64,000 nucleotides of DNA from JAWRCU01 sp033542235. GTDB lineage: Bacteria; Pseudomonadota; Alphaproteobacteria; Rhizobiales; Rhizobiaceae. Below, one piece after another: positions 24,777-33,566 of this stretch (the stretch's first letter is position 1; each line of letters starts with the position of its first letter). The position numbers and the translations under genes are program-made. The notes under the pieces are model-generated. The model saw only the letters and a program-made list of their open reading frames with translations, did no database searches and had not been told where the DNA came from. The DNA is taken from the NCBI RefSeq assembly GCF_033542235.1, contig NZ_JAWRCU010000004.1, positions 434,001 to 498,000 of the forward strand. The letters run 5' to 3'.

Positions 24777-25662
24777 CTTGGGTCAGGCCGCGTACGAAAT
24801 ACTTGCCTCCGAAGAGGTAGATCAAAAGGGGAGGCAACGCTCCGATCAGAACCGATGCGCTCATCACGTCGTAGGCTCGCGCGGTGGTGCCGCTGGCGGT
24901 GAGCGCAACAAGCGCCGCGGTGATCGGCTGCTGGACCCCGGAGGTGAAGACCACCCCGAACAGATATTCGTTCCAGATGCCGGTAAACTGCCAGATCACG
25001 GTGACGATCAGGATCGGCGGGGACAGCGGAAGGATGATCTTTCTGAAAATACGCCAGAACCCCGCGCCGTCGATGCGGGCTGCCTTTATGAGATCATCCG
25101 GTATGCTGACGTAATAGTTGCGGCAGAAGAGGGTTGTGAAGGATATTCCCTGGATGACGTGCACCAGGATCAGGCCGTAGGTGGAATTGGTGAGGCCGAG
25201 CTTACCGAGGACAAAGGCCCAGGGCATCAGCGCGATCTGGCCCGGCATGAACACGCCGAGCAGCATGCAGGTGAACAGTATCTCGGAGCCTTTGAACCGC
25301 CATTTGGAAAGAATGTAGCCGTTGATGGCCCCAAGCACCGTCGAGATTACGGTCGCCGGGATCGTCATCCAGAGCGAGTTGAAGAAGTTGCGCTTCATCC
25401 CTTCGCAGGTGCCGGCGACGCAGTAGGTGTTCCAGGCCTGCGTCCAGGCGTCCAGCCGAAAGCTCCTGGGAAATGAGATCAGTCCGCTGCGGGCGATATC
25501 CGCCTGCTCGCGAAACGAGTTCAGCACCACGACGACCAACGGGATGAGATAGATGGCGGCGAACAGGCCGAGCAGCCCGTAAATGGCGACGCGACTCCAG
25601 AAGTGCCGGCGGCTTGCGAGGGCCGCCTCCGCGTCGAAAGCTGCCACCGCCACCTCAGCCAT
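24763..25662 (-). CDS. Carbohydrate ABC transporter permease (MalG type)
   Basis: A permease of 299 residues with six predicted helices; the first is VAIYGLLGLFAAIYLIPLVV. The EAA loop that contacts the ATPase is visible as IKAARIDGAGFWRIFRKIILP near residue 190. The C-terminus ends GLTQGAIK, as in MalG-class permeases. The ATG at 25662 overlaps the preceding permease stop by eight bases. It forms the transport channel with the MalF-type partner. A periplasmic loop contains a CxxxxxC pair (YCVAGTCEG) that is not usual for the family. Confidence 0.88.
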   Translation of the reverse strand: MAEVAVAAFDAEAALASRRHFWSRVAIYGLLGLFAAIYLIPLVVVVLNSFREQADIARSGLISFPRSFRLDAWTQAWNTYCVAGTCEGMKRNFFNSLWMTIPATVISTVLGAINGYILSKWRFKGSEILFTCMLLGVFMPGQIALMPWAFVLGKLGLTNSTYGLILVHVIQGISFTTLFCRNYYVSIPDDLIKAARIDGAGFWRIFRKIILPLSPPILIVTVIWQFTGIWNEYLFGVVFTSGVQQPITAALVALTASGTTARAYDVMSASVLIGALPPLLIYLFGGKYFVRGLTQGAIK

Positions 25663-26590
25663 TGCGGCCCTCCGCACGGCGACGCCACACGACCCACAGT
25701 GAATAGGGCACGAGGACAACGGCGAGAGCTGCCAGCATCATCACCGCGGCAGCGGCGCCTTCGCCGATCTGTCCGCGCTGGAACATCAGGTCGTAGACAT
25801 AGATCGCCGGGAAGGTGGTCGCTATGCCCGGTCCACCACGCGTCAGCGCGGCGACGAGATCGAAAGTCTTGATCGCGAACTGGATCTGGATGACCGCGAC
25901 CGCGATGAAGATCGGTGCGATGGTGGGCAGGATCACTTTGCGATAGGTGCGGAAGGCGGAGGCGCCGTCGATCTGCGCCGCCTTGATCAGATCCGGATCG
26001 ACCGACCGTAGCCCAGCGAGAAAGAGCGCCATGGCGAAACCCGACGACTGCCAGATGCCGGTGATGATCACGGCGTAGATCGCTTTATTGCGGTCGGACG
26101 TCAGCGCGAAGTTGAAGTCGCTCCAGCCCAGTCCCCGCACCAACGCCTGAATGCCGTCGACAGGGTTGTAGAGCCAGCTCCAGACGGTTCCGGTCACAAT
26201 GAAGGAGACCGCCAGCGGGTAGAGAAAGATGGTTCGCCAGACTGCTTCGCCACGGACTTTCTGATCGATCAGGATGGCAAGCAGCAGTCCGACCGCCATC
26301 GAGCCGACGACGTAGAACCCGCTGAAGAAGAAGAGGTTCGTGTAGGCGACGTTCCAGCGGCGGTTCGCCCAGAGCGAAGCGTAGTTGTCGAGGCCGACGA
26401 AACCGTAGCTCGGGAGCAGCGAAGAGTTGGAGAGCGACAGGTACAGTGTCCAGCCGGCAAAGACGAAGACATAGATGAAACTTGCCGCCAGCGAAGGCGC
26501 CAGGACCAGGACAGGAACGACCGACCCCATCCGATCCCGCCACGAGCCGGCGGGTCTGGGGGGAGATATGGTCAGGTCGTGAGTGGACAT
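25655..26590 (-). CDS. Carbohydrate ABC transporter permease (MalF type)
   Basis: A permease of 311 residues with a short cytoplasmic N-terminus and six helices. The EAA loop is LIKAAQIDGASAFRTYRKVI. It is the MalF/UgpA-like partner of the next gene. The gene starts 51 bases after the stop of the binding-protein gene, and a perfect 11-base-pair stem-loop lies in that gap. No enlarged periplasmic P2 loop of the MalF type is present, as usual for non-maltose systems. Confidence 0.88.
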   Translation of the reverse strand: MSTHDLTISPPRPAGSWRDRMGSVVPVLVLAPSLAASFIYVFVFAGWTLYLSLSNSSLLPSYGFVGLDNYASLWANRRWNVAYTNLFFFSGFYVVGSMAVGLLLAILIDQKVRGEAVWRTIFLYPLAVSFIVTGTVWSWLYNPVDGIQALVRGLGWSDFNFALTSDRNKAIYAVIITGIWQSSGFAMALFLAGLRSVDPDLIKAAQIDGASAFRTYRKVILPTIAPIFIAVAVIQIQFAIKTFDLVAALTRGGPGIATTFPAIYVYDLMFQRGQIGEGAAAAVMMLAALAVVLVPYSLWVVWRRRAEGRNG

Positions 26591-26608
26591 GGCGCCCTGC
26601 GAGGAAAC

Positions 26609-26634
26609 AAGCCGGCGCCAAGAGGCGCCGGCTT
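26609..26634 (-). terminator. Intra-operon stem-loop after the solute-binding protein gene
   Basis: AAGCCGGCGCC at 26609-26619 and GGCGCCGGCTT at 26624-26634 form a perfect 11-base-pair stem with a four-base loop. No T-run follows on the minus strand. It is probably a partial terminator or 3' mRNA stabiliser that raises binding-protein expression over the permeases. Confidence 0.7.
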
Positions 26635-26641
26635 GCCGGGA

Positions 26642-27904
26642 TTACATCTGCGCTTCAGCGGCGTCGGCCATCGCGTTGGCCGCGTCCTTGGCGGACATGT
26701 CAGGCGTGGCGACGAACTCGGTGATCGTATCCATCATGGCGCCGCGGACCTTCTGCGGGACCGTCATGTTGTGGGCCATCGACCGCACCAAAGTACCCGC
26801 CTGGATGGAAGCGTTGAGGTCCTTTTGCGAAAGCTGCTGGCAAGGATTGAAGCCATTCGAGAGATCGACATCGAGTCGCGCCGGAATGGAGCCCTTGGCC
26901 TGGTTGAAGATCGTCTGGAAATCCTTCGACAAGATCAGATGCGCGAGCAGCTTCTGACCCTCGACGTAATCCGGGTCCTTCTGCTTGAAGAACACGACGG
27001 AATCGGAATTCAGGATGAATCCCGGCTTGCCCCAGTCGGTGGGTGCCTGGGCGCAGACGTAGTCGGTGCCTTCCTTGAAGCCGGCGGCAGTCAGAAGCCC
27101 GATCGTCCAATCGCCCATGATATGGAACGCCGCCTCGCCACGGCCTACGAGAGCCGACATGGAATCCCAGTCGCGGCCGTTCATGCCGGGGTCCATGTAC
27201 TTGGACGTCATCGTACGGAACTGCTCGAAGGCTTTGATCATGCCGTCGCTGCGCATGGCATCGATGTTGCCCTCGACGAAAGCCTTACGATAGAGGTCGA
27301 GATCCTGGCCGTAGACAACCACTTCGAAGACGGTGGAGTCGGTCCAGTCGGCAGTCGAGTGCGAGATGCAGATCTTGCCGCTCGCGACGATCTTGTCGCA
27401 AGCCGCGTTGAATTCGGCCCAGGTCTTGGGCATCTCCGTCACGCCGGCTGCCTGCATGACCTTCGGCGAAGCCCACAGCCAGTTGATGCGGTGGATATTC
27501 ATGGGCGCGGCGACCCAGCTGCCTTTCGGCTTCATGACCGGCAGCAGCTCCGGCGCGACGACCTTGTCCCAGCCTTCCTGGCCGGCGAGCTCATCCATGC
27601 TGGCGGTGCCGCCGGTCTCGTTCCACTCGGCGATCTCCGGTCCCTTGAGCTGGACGGCAGGCGGCGCATTGCCGGCGACAACGTCGGCGCGAAGCTTGGC
27701 GAGCGTGTTGGCGGTGTGGCCGGCAATCGCAGTCTGTTGCCACTGGCCGCCAGCGGCTGTGAACATCTCGCCGAGCTTGGCGATCGCCGCAGCATCCGAA
27801 CCGGTCGCCCATTGATGCAGCAGGTTGGTTTTAGGGTCGGCCTCGGCAGAGCCGACGGCGGCCAGAACGGCGGCCGCGGCCACGGCGCATTTGAGTTTCA
27901 GCAT
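26642..27904 (-). CDS. Carbohydrate ABC transporter substrate-binding protein
   Basis: An extracellular solute-binding protein (family 1) of 420 residues. The N-terminus MLKLKCAVAAAAVLAAVGSA is a signal peptide cleaved near EADPKT. The mature sequence begins with the usual sugar-binding-protein strand and shows GSDAAAIAKLGEMFTAAGG and AFHIMGDWTIGLL. The ATG at 27904 has a very strong GGAGGAAGAGGA site, in keeping with the high amount needed in the periplasm. It is the first gene of the operon and diverges from the ROK regulator. The sugar bound is unknown; the downstream SDRs and isomerase suggest a polyol or rare sugar. Confidence 0.9.
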   Translation of the reverse strand: MLKLKCAVAAAAVLAAVGSAEADPKTNLLHQWATGSDAAAIAKLGEMFTAAGGQWQQTAIAGHTANTLAKLRADVVAGNAPPAVQLKGPEIAEWNETGGTASMDELAGQEGWDKVVAPELLPVMKPKGSWVAAPMNIHRINWLWASPKVMQAAGVTEMPKTWAEFNAACDKIVASGKICISHSTADWTDSTVFEVVVYGQDLDLYRKAFVEGNIDAMRSDGMIKAFEQFRTMTSKYMDPGMNGRDWDSMSALVGRGEAAFHIMGDWTIGLLTAAGFKEGTDYVCAQAPTDWGKPGFILNSDSVVFFKQKDPDYVEGQKLLAHLILSKDFQTIFNQAKGSIPARLDVDLSNGFNPCQQLSQKDLNASIQAGTLVRSMAHNMTVPQKVRGAMMDTITEFVATPDMSAKDAANAMADAAEAQM

Positions 27905-28118
27905 TCCTCTTCCTCCCGGGGTTCGGCGCGGGTTGGCCGCGCTCGCTTGATGATCATGCTGGCGTGATGCGCGTGCCGGCAAAAAGCCTCTTCCTGATCG
28001 GGTATGCAGCATTCGCTCGGCCGGCGTGATGGGGCCGCAAGGCGCAATTCAACGATCAGGCCGAGGCCGGCCTTCGGCATGCTTCGATGGTGTTCCTCCC
28101 GATATGGGCCGTTTCGAC

Positions 28119-28170
28119 CCTTATTCTGGTTCTTGTTCTAAATTAATTCTGTTATGAACTTATTCCAAAG
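28119..28170. promoter_or_regulatory. AT-rich divergent promoter/operator region
   Basis: This is the only strongly AT-rich block between the transporter operon and the ROK gene. It holds repeated TTCT units and an imperfect inverted pair, GTTC at 28135-28138 and GAAC at 28156-28159. ROK repressors usually bind AT-rich palindromes in such positions, so autoregulation and control of the transporter are likely. The exact operator is not certain. Confidence 0.45.
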
Positions 28171-28194
28171 TCAATCATCGAATTCGCGTTCGGG

Positions 28195-29394
28195 ATGTAC
28201 AAAGCTGAACTAAAGTCACTTCTTGCGGAGCGCTCTGCTGGAGCGCCCTCGACCCGCATAGTGCGCGTGCTCAGCGAGCGGGGCGCGCTCAGCGGGACGC
28301 AGATCGCGAAGATCCTCGGGCTCGCCAAATCGACCGTGTCGATGACGCTCGCCGAATTGCGTAAGGCGGGGATGGTGGTCGATGGCGCGGCGCCGGTCGC
28401 AAACCGCAGCAGCGGCGCCGGCCGGCCTGCAACTGCTGTCATGCTCAACCCGGAAGCGGGCACGGTGGTCGGTCTTCTGATCGGGCTCGAGCACATCCAG
28501 CTCATCGTGGCCGACGTCTCGCATGCCGTGCTTGCCGACAAGAAGGTCGAGCTGGAGGTCGACTTCTCGCCTGACGCAGCAATGGCAATCGTTCAGCGCC
28601 TCGTCCGCGAAGCCTATGAGGAGCTCGGCATTTCCACCGACACCATGCTCGGCGTAGGCGTCGCCATCGGAGGGCCTGTCAATCCGACCAATGGGCGCCT
28701 CATGCGGGCCGGCGCCATTCCGACTTGGGAAGGCGTCGACGTCTACAGCCTGTTCGAAGCGGCGTTGGAGCGGCCGATCTATGCGGACAATGTCAGCAAA
28801 TGCTGGGCGATCGCGGAGATGATGTGGGGCGCGGCCCACGGCATCGAGGATTTCGTCTATATGCTGGTCGATCTCGGCGTTGCCGGCGCGATCGTGAGCC
28901 GCGGCCATCTGATAGACGGGGTGGCAGGCGCCGCGGGCGAGTTCGGGCACATGACCATCGACCCACAAGGCGATCTCTGCCGCTGCGGCAATCGAGGCTG
29001 CCTCGAACTCTATGCGGGTTTCAAGGCGGCGACGACAATGGCTTCGAAGCGCTTCGGCCGACCGATGGGGATCATGGATGTGATCGCGCTTGCCAGGAAG
29101 GGCGACGTCGGCTGCCGACGCCTGATCGAGGACACGGCGGAGATGGCCGGGCGAGGGCTTGCGATGGTGGGCGCCGCCGTAAATCCCGGGCTGATCCTGA
29201 TCGGCGGCCGGCTCGCGATGGCAGGATCGATGTTCTTCGACCCGCTCGAGGCGAGCTTCGACAAATATTCGCTCGTGAAACGGCACGACGTCGCACCGGA
29301 GGCAAGGACGCGCATCGTGCCGGCCAAGATGCTCGAAAACGGCGCCTGCATGGGCGCGGTCGGGCTTGTTCTGCGGCATTACGGGCGGCGCTGA
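28195..29394 (+). CDS. ROK family transcriptional regulator (NagC/XylR type)
   Basis: A protein of 399 residues. The N-terminal winged helix-turn-helix is GTQIAKILGLAKSTVSMTLAEL at residues 38-60, less than the full family length but clear. The ROK sugar-binding/kinase-like fold follows, with the zinc-binding CRCGNRGCLELYAG motif near residue 262. The DxGxT-type phosphate loop of ROK kinases is not intact (LLIGLEHIQLIVADV), as expected for a regulator. It should bind the sugar imported by the divergent transporter, or its derivative, and release the operator. The start at 28195 is ATG. The gene is followed by a palindromic element and the convergent end of the hyu operon. Confidence 0.88.
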   Translation: MYKAELKSLLAERSAGAPSTRIVRVLSERGALSGTQIAKILGLAKSTVSMTLAELRKAGMVVDGAAPVANRSSGAGRPATAVMLNPEAGTVVGLLIGLEHIQLIVADVSHAVLADKKVELEVDFSPDAAMAIVQRLVREAYEELGISTDTMLGVGVAIGGPVNPTNGRLMRAGAIPTWEGVDVYSLFEAALERPIYADNVSKCWAIAEMMWGAAHGIEDFVYMLVDLGVAGAIVSRGHLIDGVAGAAGEFGHMTIDPQGDLCRCGNRGCLELYAGFKAATTMASKRFGRPMGIMDVIALARKGDVGCRRLIEDTAEMAGRGLAMVGAAVNPGLILIGGRLAMAGSMFFDPLEASFDKYSLVKRHDVAPEARTRIVPAKMLENGACMGAVGLVLRHYGRR

Positions 29395-29415
29395 ATTTAG
29401 AGTTCGGCAAATCGC

Positions 29416-29548
29416 TTGAGGTTGGCGCCGCCCCTCACCCTTGCCCTCTCCCCGTGAAAAACGGGGAGAGGGGATTCCGAGACGTTGCCGCCCCCTCTCC
29501 CCGTCCTTACGGGGAGAGGGTATGGGTGAGGGGCAGCGCCAACCTCAA
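29416..29548. repeat. Long palindromic intergenic element, type 4 (copy C)
   Basis: The outer arms, TTGAGGTTGGCGCCGCCCCT from 29416 and its complement ending at 29548, are inverted copies with few mismatches. Inside are two smaller hairpins built on CCCTCTCCCCGT and ACGGGGAGAGGG. It lies between the convergent ROK and HyuB genes and could terminate transcription from both sides. Confidence 0.82.
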
Positions 29549-29567
29549 AACAGAAGGCTGCAACCCG

Positions 29568-31139
29568 TCAGCCAGGCTTGCCCCAACCGCCGCCATTGGC
29601 GGTATGGATCAGCACCTCGTCGCCGGGTTCGACGACAAGCCCGCTGACGAAGGCGTGGTCCTCGCGTTTGCCGCCGCGCCGAATAACCGACAGTCCGTTG
29701 GTGCCGCCGTCTTCACCGCCGGCCGAGCCCCAGACCGGCAGGCGGTTGCGGCTGTAGCCGGCCGAAAGCACTGCGCGGCCGCGCGGGCGATAGCTCACCG
29801 AAAGGCCCTTGCCGCCCGAGTGCAGGCCGTGGCCTTCGCCGCTTTCGTTCAGCCTCTTGTAGCCGACATCGATGCCGTAGCGGGCCTCGCAGATTTCGAC
29901 CGGGCAATTGAAGGTCTCGCCATGGCTGGTCGAATACATGGCGTCGAGGCCGTCGCGCGTGGCGGTTGCGCCCCAGCCGCCCATCTGCGGCTCGACCATG
30001 GTGAAACGGCGGCCAGTGTCCGGATGATTGCCTGCAATCACCGTGCCGCAGATCGAGGCGAAATGCCCGGCCGGCAGACGCTCGGGCATGGCGCGGGCCA
30101 TGCAGCGCCACAGCATGTCGTAGAGGCGGATCCGTGTCTCGAAATAATAGCCGTGCGGCGCGGTGCCTTCGGCGTGGAAGATCGTGCCCGGCGCGGTGAT
30201 CACTTGCAGCGGACGGAACGAGCCGGCGTTGGCGAGCAATGTCGGGTCGGTCAGCGCCTTGAAGATCATCTGGCCGGAGATGACGGCGCCATCGCGGCTG
30301 GTGTTGTAAGGCGCGCTGCGCTGCTTTGGATTGCCCGAGAGATCGATGGTGAAACGCTCGTCCGAGACAGTGATCGAGGCGCGCCAGACGGCGCCGTCGT
30401 CCTGTTCCTCCTCTATCGAATAAGTGCCGGGCGGGATGGTCCCGAGCCCGGCACGGCTGCGGCGCTCGCCTTCGTCGAAGAGGGTCTTCACTGCCGTGCG
30501 ATAGGCTTCCAGGCCATAAGTCTCGACGAGCTGCCTGATGCGCATTTCGGCCTTGCGGCTCGCCGCGACCTGGGCCCAGAGATCGCCGCGCACGAAGTCC
30601 GGCAGGCGCGAATTGGCCATGATGATGTCGAAGACCGAGGCGATAGGCCGCCCGTTCTCGAACAGCTTCACCGCCGGCAGGCGCAACCCTTCCTGAAAGA
30701 TCTCGGAAACGTCGACCGCCATCGAGCCGGGTGTCCTGCCGCCGACATCGTTCCAGTGTGCAATCGAGGCCGCCCAGGCGATGCATTCGCCGCCGGCGAA
30801 GACGGGGAGCGCGATCACGACGTCGTTGAGATGCGTCACGCCGCCGTAATAGGGATCGTTGGTTACGAAGCAGTCGCCCTCGCGGATGTCGTCGAGCTCG
30901 GTGAGCTCCACGATCTTCTTCACGGCCTTGTCGAGCACGCCGACGAAGGTCGGAATGCCGGCGCCCGAGTTCACCAGCTCGCCGCGCTCGTCGGTAATGC
31001 CGGTGCCGACGTCAAGCACCTCGTAGATGATCGGACTCATCGCGGTCTTCTTCAGCACCGCGAACATCTCGTCGGCGGCCGCGGCGAGACTGGCCTGGAT
31101 CACGGTTGAAGTGATCGGGTCGTCGATCAGCTTAGATAT
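29568..31139 (-). CDS. Hydantoinase B/oxoprolinase family protein, second copy (HyuB2), ATA start
   Basis: A HyuB-type subunit of 523 residues; the family forms ATP-dependent hydantoinases, N-methylhydantoinases, acetophenone carboxylases or 5-oxoprolinases with HyuA. Family regions include DEMFAVLKKTAMSPIIYEVLD, NDPYYGGVTHLNDVV and PERLPAGHFASICGTVI. The paralogue at 33567 starts MPKLANDPIT, and the matching residue here is Ile, codon ATA at 31137-31139, with GGAG six bases before it. The only nearby alternative is TTG at 31151, which has no ribosome-binding site. Either translation starts at ATA or this copy is poorly expressed. No second HyuA gene accompanies it. It is the last gene of the operon, 256 bases after the M24 gene, across a palindromic element. 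Confidence 0.82.
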   Translation of the reverse strand: MSKLIDDPITSTVIQASLAAAADEMFAVLKKTAMSPIIYEVLDVGTGITDERGELVNSGAGIPTFVGVLDKAVKKIVELTELDDIREGDCFVTNDPYYGGVTHLNDVVIALPVFAGGECIAWAASIAHWNDVGGRTPGSMAVDVSEIFQEGLRLPAVKLFENGRPIASVFDIIMANSRLPDFVRGDLWAQVAASRKAEMRIRQLVETYGLEAYRTAVKTLFDEGERRSRAGLGTIPPGTYSIEEEQDDGAVWRASITVSDERFTIDLSGNPKQRSAPYNTSRDGAVISGQMIFKALTDPTLLANAGSFRPLQVITAPGTIFHAEGTAPHGYYFETRIRLYDMLWRCMARAMPERLPAGHFASICGTVIAGNHPDTGRRFTMVEPQMGGWGATATRDGLDAMYSTSHGETFNCPVEICEARYGIDVGYKRLNESGEGHGLHSGGKGLSVSYRPRGRAVLSAGYSRNRLPVWGSAGGEDGGTNGLSVIRRGGKREDHAFVSGLVVEPGDEVLIHTANGGGWGKPG

Positions 31140-31175
31140 GGCGCGCTCCAAATAGGTTGCTCGGCGCCCCGTCGC

Positions 31176-31332
31176 GCCCCCCTCTGTCCTGCCGGACATC
31201 TCCCCCACGAGGGGGGAGATCGGCTGTCATCGATGGTTTCGCTAACCTGCAACATTGCAGGGAAGGTGCCATCAAAAATGAAGGCCAATCTCCCCCCTTG
31301 TGGGGGAGATGTCCGGCAGGACAGAGGGGGGC
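31176..31332. repeat. Long palindromic intergenic element, type 2 (copy D)
   Basis: The arms at 31176-31220 and 31287-31332 are near-perfect inverted copies containing CCCCCCTCTGTCCTGCCGGA and CATCTCCCCCACGAGGGGG. The centre reads TTTCGCTAACCTGCAACATT. The element stands between the M24 and HyuB2 genes, and its left end reaches to within about 25 bases of the possible TTG start of HyuB2. A second copy of this type is at 38669-38824. Confidence 0.85.
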
Positions 31333-31395
31333 AACATAGGGCATCGTGTTTTCCGGATGAATGTTCCCTTCCGGAGGTTCGACGAGTGGCGCCGT

Positions 31396-32499
31396 TCACA
31401 TCGTCGCTACATGAACGTCGCGGGGCAGCGTGGACAGGATCTCCGGCCCGTCCTCGCGCAGGATCACGATCTCCTCCAGCCGGATACCGAAGCGACCGGG
31501 GATGTAGATGCCGGGCTCGATGGAGAAGACCATGCCTTCCTCCAGTACCGTGTCCGAGGTCGCGGTGATATAGGGCGGCTCATGGCCGTCGATGCCCATG
31601 CCATGGCCGGTGCGATGGACGAAATATTCACCGTAGCCGGCGTCAGCGATGACGCGCCGCGCGGCCGCATCCACCTCCTTGGCGAGCACGCCCGGCCTGG
31701 CGGCCTTGAGCGCAGCCTGCACGGCCTTCTCGACAATGGTGTGGATCTGGCCATAGGCTTCCGGCGGCCGGCCGACGACGGCCATGCGGGTGATGTCGCT
31801 CGGAAAGCCATCCTTGCGGCCGCCGATGTCGATCACAATGGCGTCGCCTTCTTCCAGCTTGCGGGAGCCGGTCTGATGGTGGGGGAAGGCGCCGTTGCCG
31901 CCGGCGCCGACGATCCAGAAGGCCGGCGTCGCGCCTTCCGAAGCGAAGTGATCCTTGATCGCGGCGGCCAATTCCAGCTCGGTCATGCCGGGCTTGATCG
32001 AGGCGAAGGCCTTCTGCATCGCGCGGTCGGCGATGCCGGCGTTCATCTTGAGCTTGGCATATTCCGCCGCGTCCTTGCGCATCCTCAGCGCGCCAACCGT
32101 CGTGTCGGTGAAGCTATGCCTGGCGCCCGGGAGGGCGTCGAGAAGCAGCAGCGCGAAGTCGGCGCGCATCGTCTCGTCGAGCACCACGCTCCTGGCGTCG
32201 CTTGCGCCGATCGCAGCGAGCGCCGCGGCGAGCGCGGCATGCGGGCCATTCTCATCCGCCCAGGTGTGGAACTCGATGTCGGTCTCCTCGCGAGAACCTT
32301 CCGCGTTGAGCGCCGGCATCAGGAAGGCCTCCTTCTCGGGACCGATCAGCAGCAGGCAGGGCCGCTCGTCGGCATGCGGATGAAAACCGACCACCCACTG
32401 CATATGCGATCCGGGTCCCAGCGCCACGAGTTCGACCTCGGCTTCGCTCATTTTCCCGCGGAGAGCCTGGAGCCTCTTATTGGTGTCGACTTTCATCAT
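31396..32499 (-). CDS. M24 family metallopeptidase/creatinase-like protein
   Basis: A pita-bread-fold protein of 367 residues, as in Xaa-Pro aminopeptidase and creatinase. The N-terminal creatinase-type domain occupies residues 1-135. The five metal ligands of the peptidases are present: Asp224 (VIDIGG), Asp235 (PSDITR), His299 (RTGHGMGIDGHE), Glu328 (FSIEPG) and Glu342 (RLEEI). Because the ligands are kept, a metal-dependent peptidase or amidase is more likely than true creatinase, which lacks them. In the operon it lies 33 bases after the racemase gene. It could cleave the N-carbamoyl or dipeptide product of the hydantoinase, or a peptide brought in by the transporter. Confidence 0.85.
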   Translation of the reverse strand: MMKVDTNKRLQALRGKMSEAEVELVALGPGSHMQWVVGFHPHADERPCLLLIGPEKEAFLMPALNAEGSREETDIEFHTWADENGPHAALAAALAAIGASDARSVVLDETMRADFALLLLDALPGARHSFTDTTVGALRMRKDAAEYAKLKMNAGIADRAMQKAFASIKPGMTELELAAAIKDHFASEGATPAFWIVGAGGNGAFPHHQTGSRKLEEGDAIVIDIGGRKDGFPSDITRMAVVGRPPEAYGQIHTIVEKAVQAALKAARPGVLAKEVDAAARRVIADAGYGEYFVHRTGHGMGIDGHEPPYITATSDTVLEEGMVFSIEPGIYIPGRFGIRLEEIVILREDGPEILSTLPRDVHVATM

Positions 32500-32532
32500 T
32501 TTCCTTCCCGGTTGTGAGTGTGATCCAAGACC

Positions 32533-33342
32533 TTATGCGGCCTCGACGACGATCCTGTTGCCAAACGGCTCGTTGGTGTCGAACTGGCCGAAGCGGGCTA
32601 TCTCTTCCTCGGGGGGCGGCTCGCTCGACCATTTGCGCGAGGGTACCCAACCGCATTGCCGTTTGAGCACCGCGGCATATTCAGCCCGCTTCAGCGCGGC
32701 GATGGAGGGGTCGATGACCGGCACGCCGAGCCGCTTCTCGACATCTCGATAGAAGCCGACCTCCATCGTGCAGCCGAGGATCAGCGCCTCGGCGAAATCC
32801 TCCTCCACCGCCTTGCGGCCGGCCTCGATCAGCCGCCGCTCCGTCTCGGCGTGGTCCTTCTGGAAGTCGGTGACGCCGAGCTCGACGTGATAGAAGCCCG
32901 ACAGCCGGTGCTCATGGCCGTGCTCGCGCACGGTCGAATGCATCTGGTGCACCCATTTGCGGCGGCCGACGATGATGCCGAAGCGGTTGGCCAGGCTCGC
33001 CGCAATCTCGCAGGAGGCGACGCAGGGCGCCGTCACGATCATGCCTTCCGAGATCTCGCGGGCGTCGTGCAGCGCCGTGTCATAGAAGCAGCCGATTGCC
33101 AGCGCGTCGAAGCCTTCGCGCGCCGCCGCCCGTGCCGCGCGTATGATGCCGCGCGTCACCATCGCCTCGTAGGAGCGATACTCGATATGGGTGAAGCTGC
33201 CTTCGCTCGCCGGGAGCGAGGTCACGTGCACTTCGGTTCCCGGCAGCTTGTGCTTTCTGGCCATGGCTGCGAAGACCGGATCGGCGTCGGAATAGCCGAC
33301 CGGGTTCAGGAACATGATCTTGAGCGGCTGTTGGTTGGGCAT
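32533..33342 (-). CDS. Hydantoin/Asp-Glu racemase family protein
   Basis: A protein of 269 residues of the Asp/Glu/hydantoin racemase superfamily. The two catalytic Cys residues of this fold are in place: Cys85 in LAIGCFYDTALHDARE and Cys191 in LILGCTMEVGF. The start MPNQQPLKIMFLNPVGYSDAD resembles hydantoin racemases. It should racemise 5-substituted hydantoins or a related acid so that a stereospecific hydantoinase can use both forms, which fits the HyuA/HyuB genes upstream. Maleate isomerase or arylmalonate decarboxylase are other members of this fold. It is separated from the HyuB1 stop by 224 bases that carry palindromic copy F. Confidence 0.82.
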   Translation of the reverse strand: MPNQQPLKIMFLNPVGYSDADPVFAAMARKHKLPGTEVHVTSLPASEGSFTHIEYRSYEAMVTRGIIRAARAAAREGFDALAIGCFYDTALHDAREISEGMIVTAPCVASCEIAASLANRFGIIVGRRKWVHQMHSTVREHGHEHRLSGFYHVELGVTDFQKDHAETERRLIEAGRKAVEEDFAEALILGCTMEVGFYRDVEKRLGVPVIDPSIAALKRAEYAAVLKRQCGWVPSRKWSSEPPPEEEIARFGQFDTNEPFGNRIVVEAA

Positions 33343-33369
33343 GGTCGCTTCTCCTTAGAACTTGGGCGC

Positions 33370-33560
33370 CTGGGAACCCCTCATCCGTCTCGGCGCTGCG
33401 CGCCGAGCCACCTTCTCCCACAAGGGGAGAAGGGGAGGCCTGGCATTTAGCTCGCTGCAAATCTCCAACGTTGGCGATTGGCAGTAGGCTCCGTGCAGCT
33501 CTCCCCCTTCTCCCCTTGTGGGAGAAGGTGGCCGCTAAGCGGTCGGATGGGGTGCTCCAG
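33370..33560. repeat. Long palindromic intergenic element, type 1 (copy F)
   Basis: The same type as the element at 9009-9211. The inner arms CCACCTTCTCCCACAAGGGG (near 33408) and its complement near 33520 are well kept. The outer arms ACCCCTCATCCG and CGGATGGGGT are imperfect. The centre holds GCAAATCTCCAACGTTGGCG. It sits inside the hyu operon between HyuB1 and the racemase, and its right end abuts the HyuB1 stop. Confidence 0.83.
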
Positions 33561-33566
33561 CTTGGC

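Noticed and set aside
28216..29379. A 387-codon minus-strand open frame
   Set aside because: Antisense to the ROK regulator, which has a clear helix-turn-helix and zinc motif; the antisense peptide has no recognisable fold.
28725..31109. A 794-codon plus-strand open frame
   Set aside because: It runs antisense to the well-supported HyuB gene and overlaps the ROK gene; the peptide is Arg/His/Asp-rich without domains, as expected for a GC-rich antisense shadow.
31396..32499. Calling the M24 protein creatinase
   Set aside because: True creatinases lack the five metal ligands, which are all present here.
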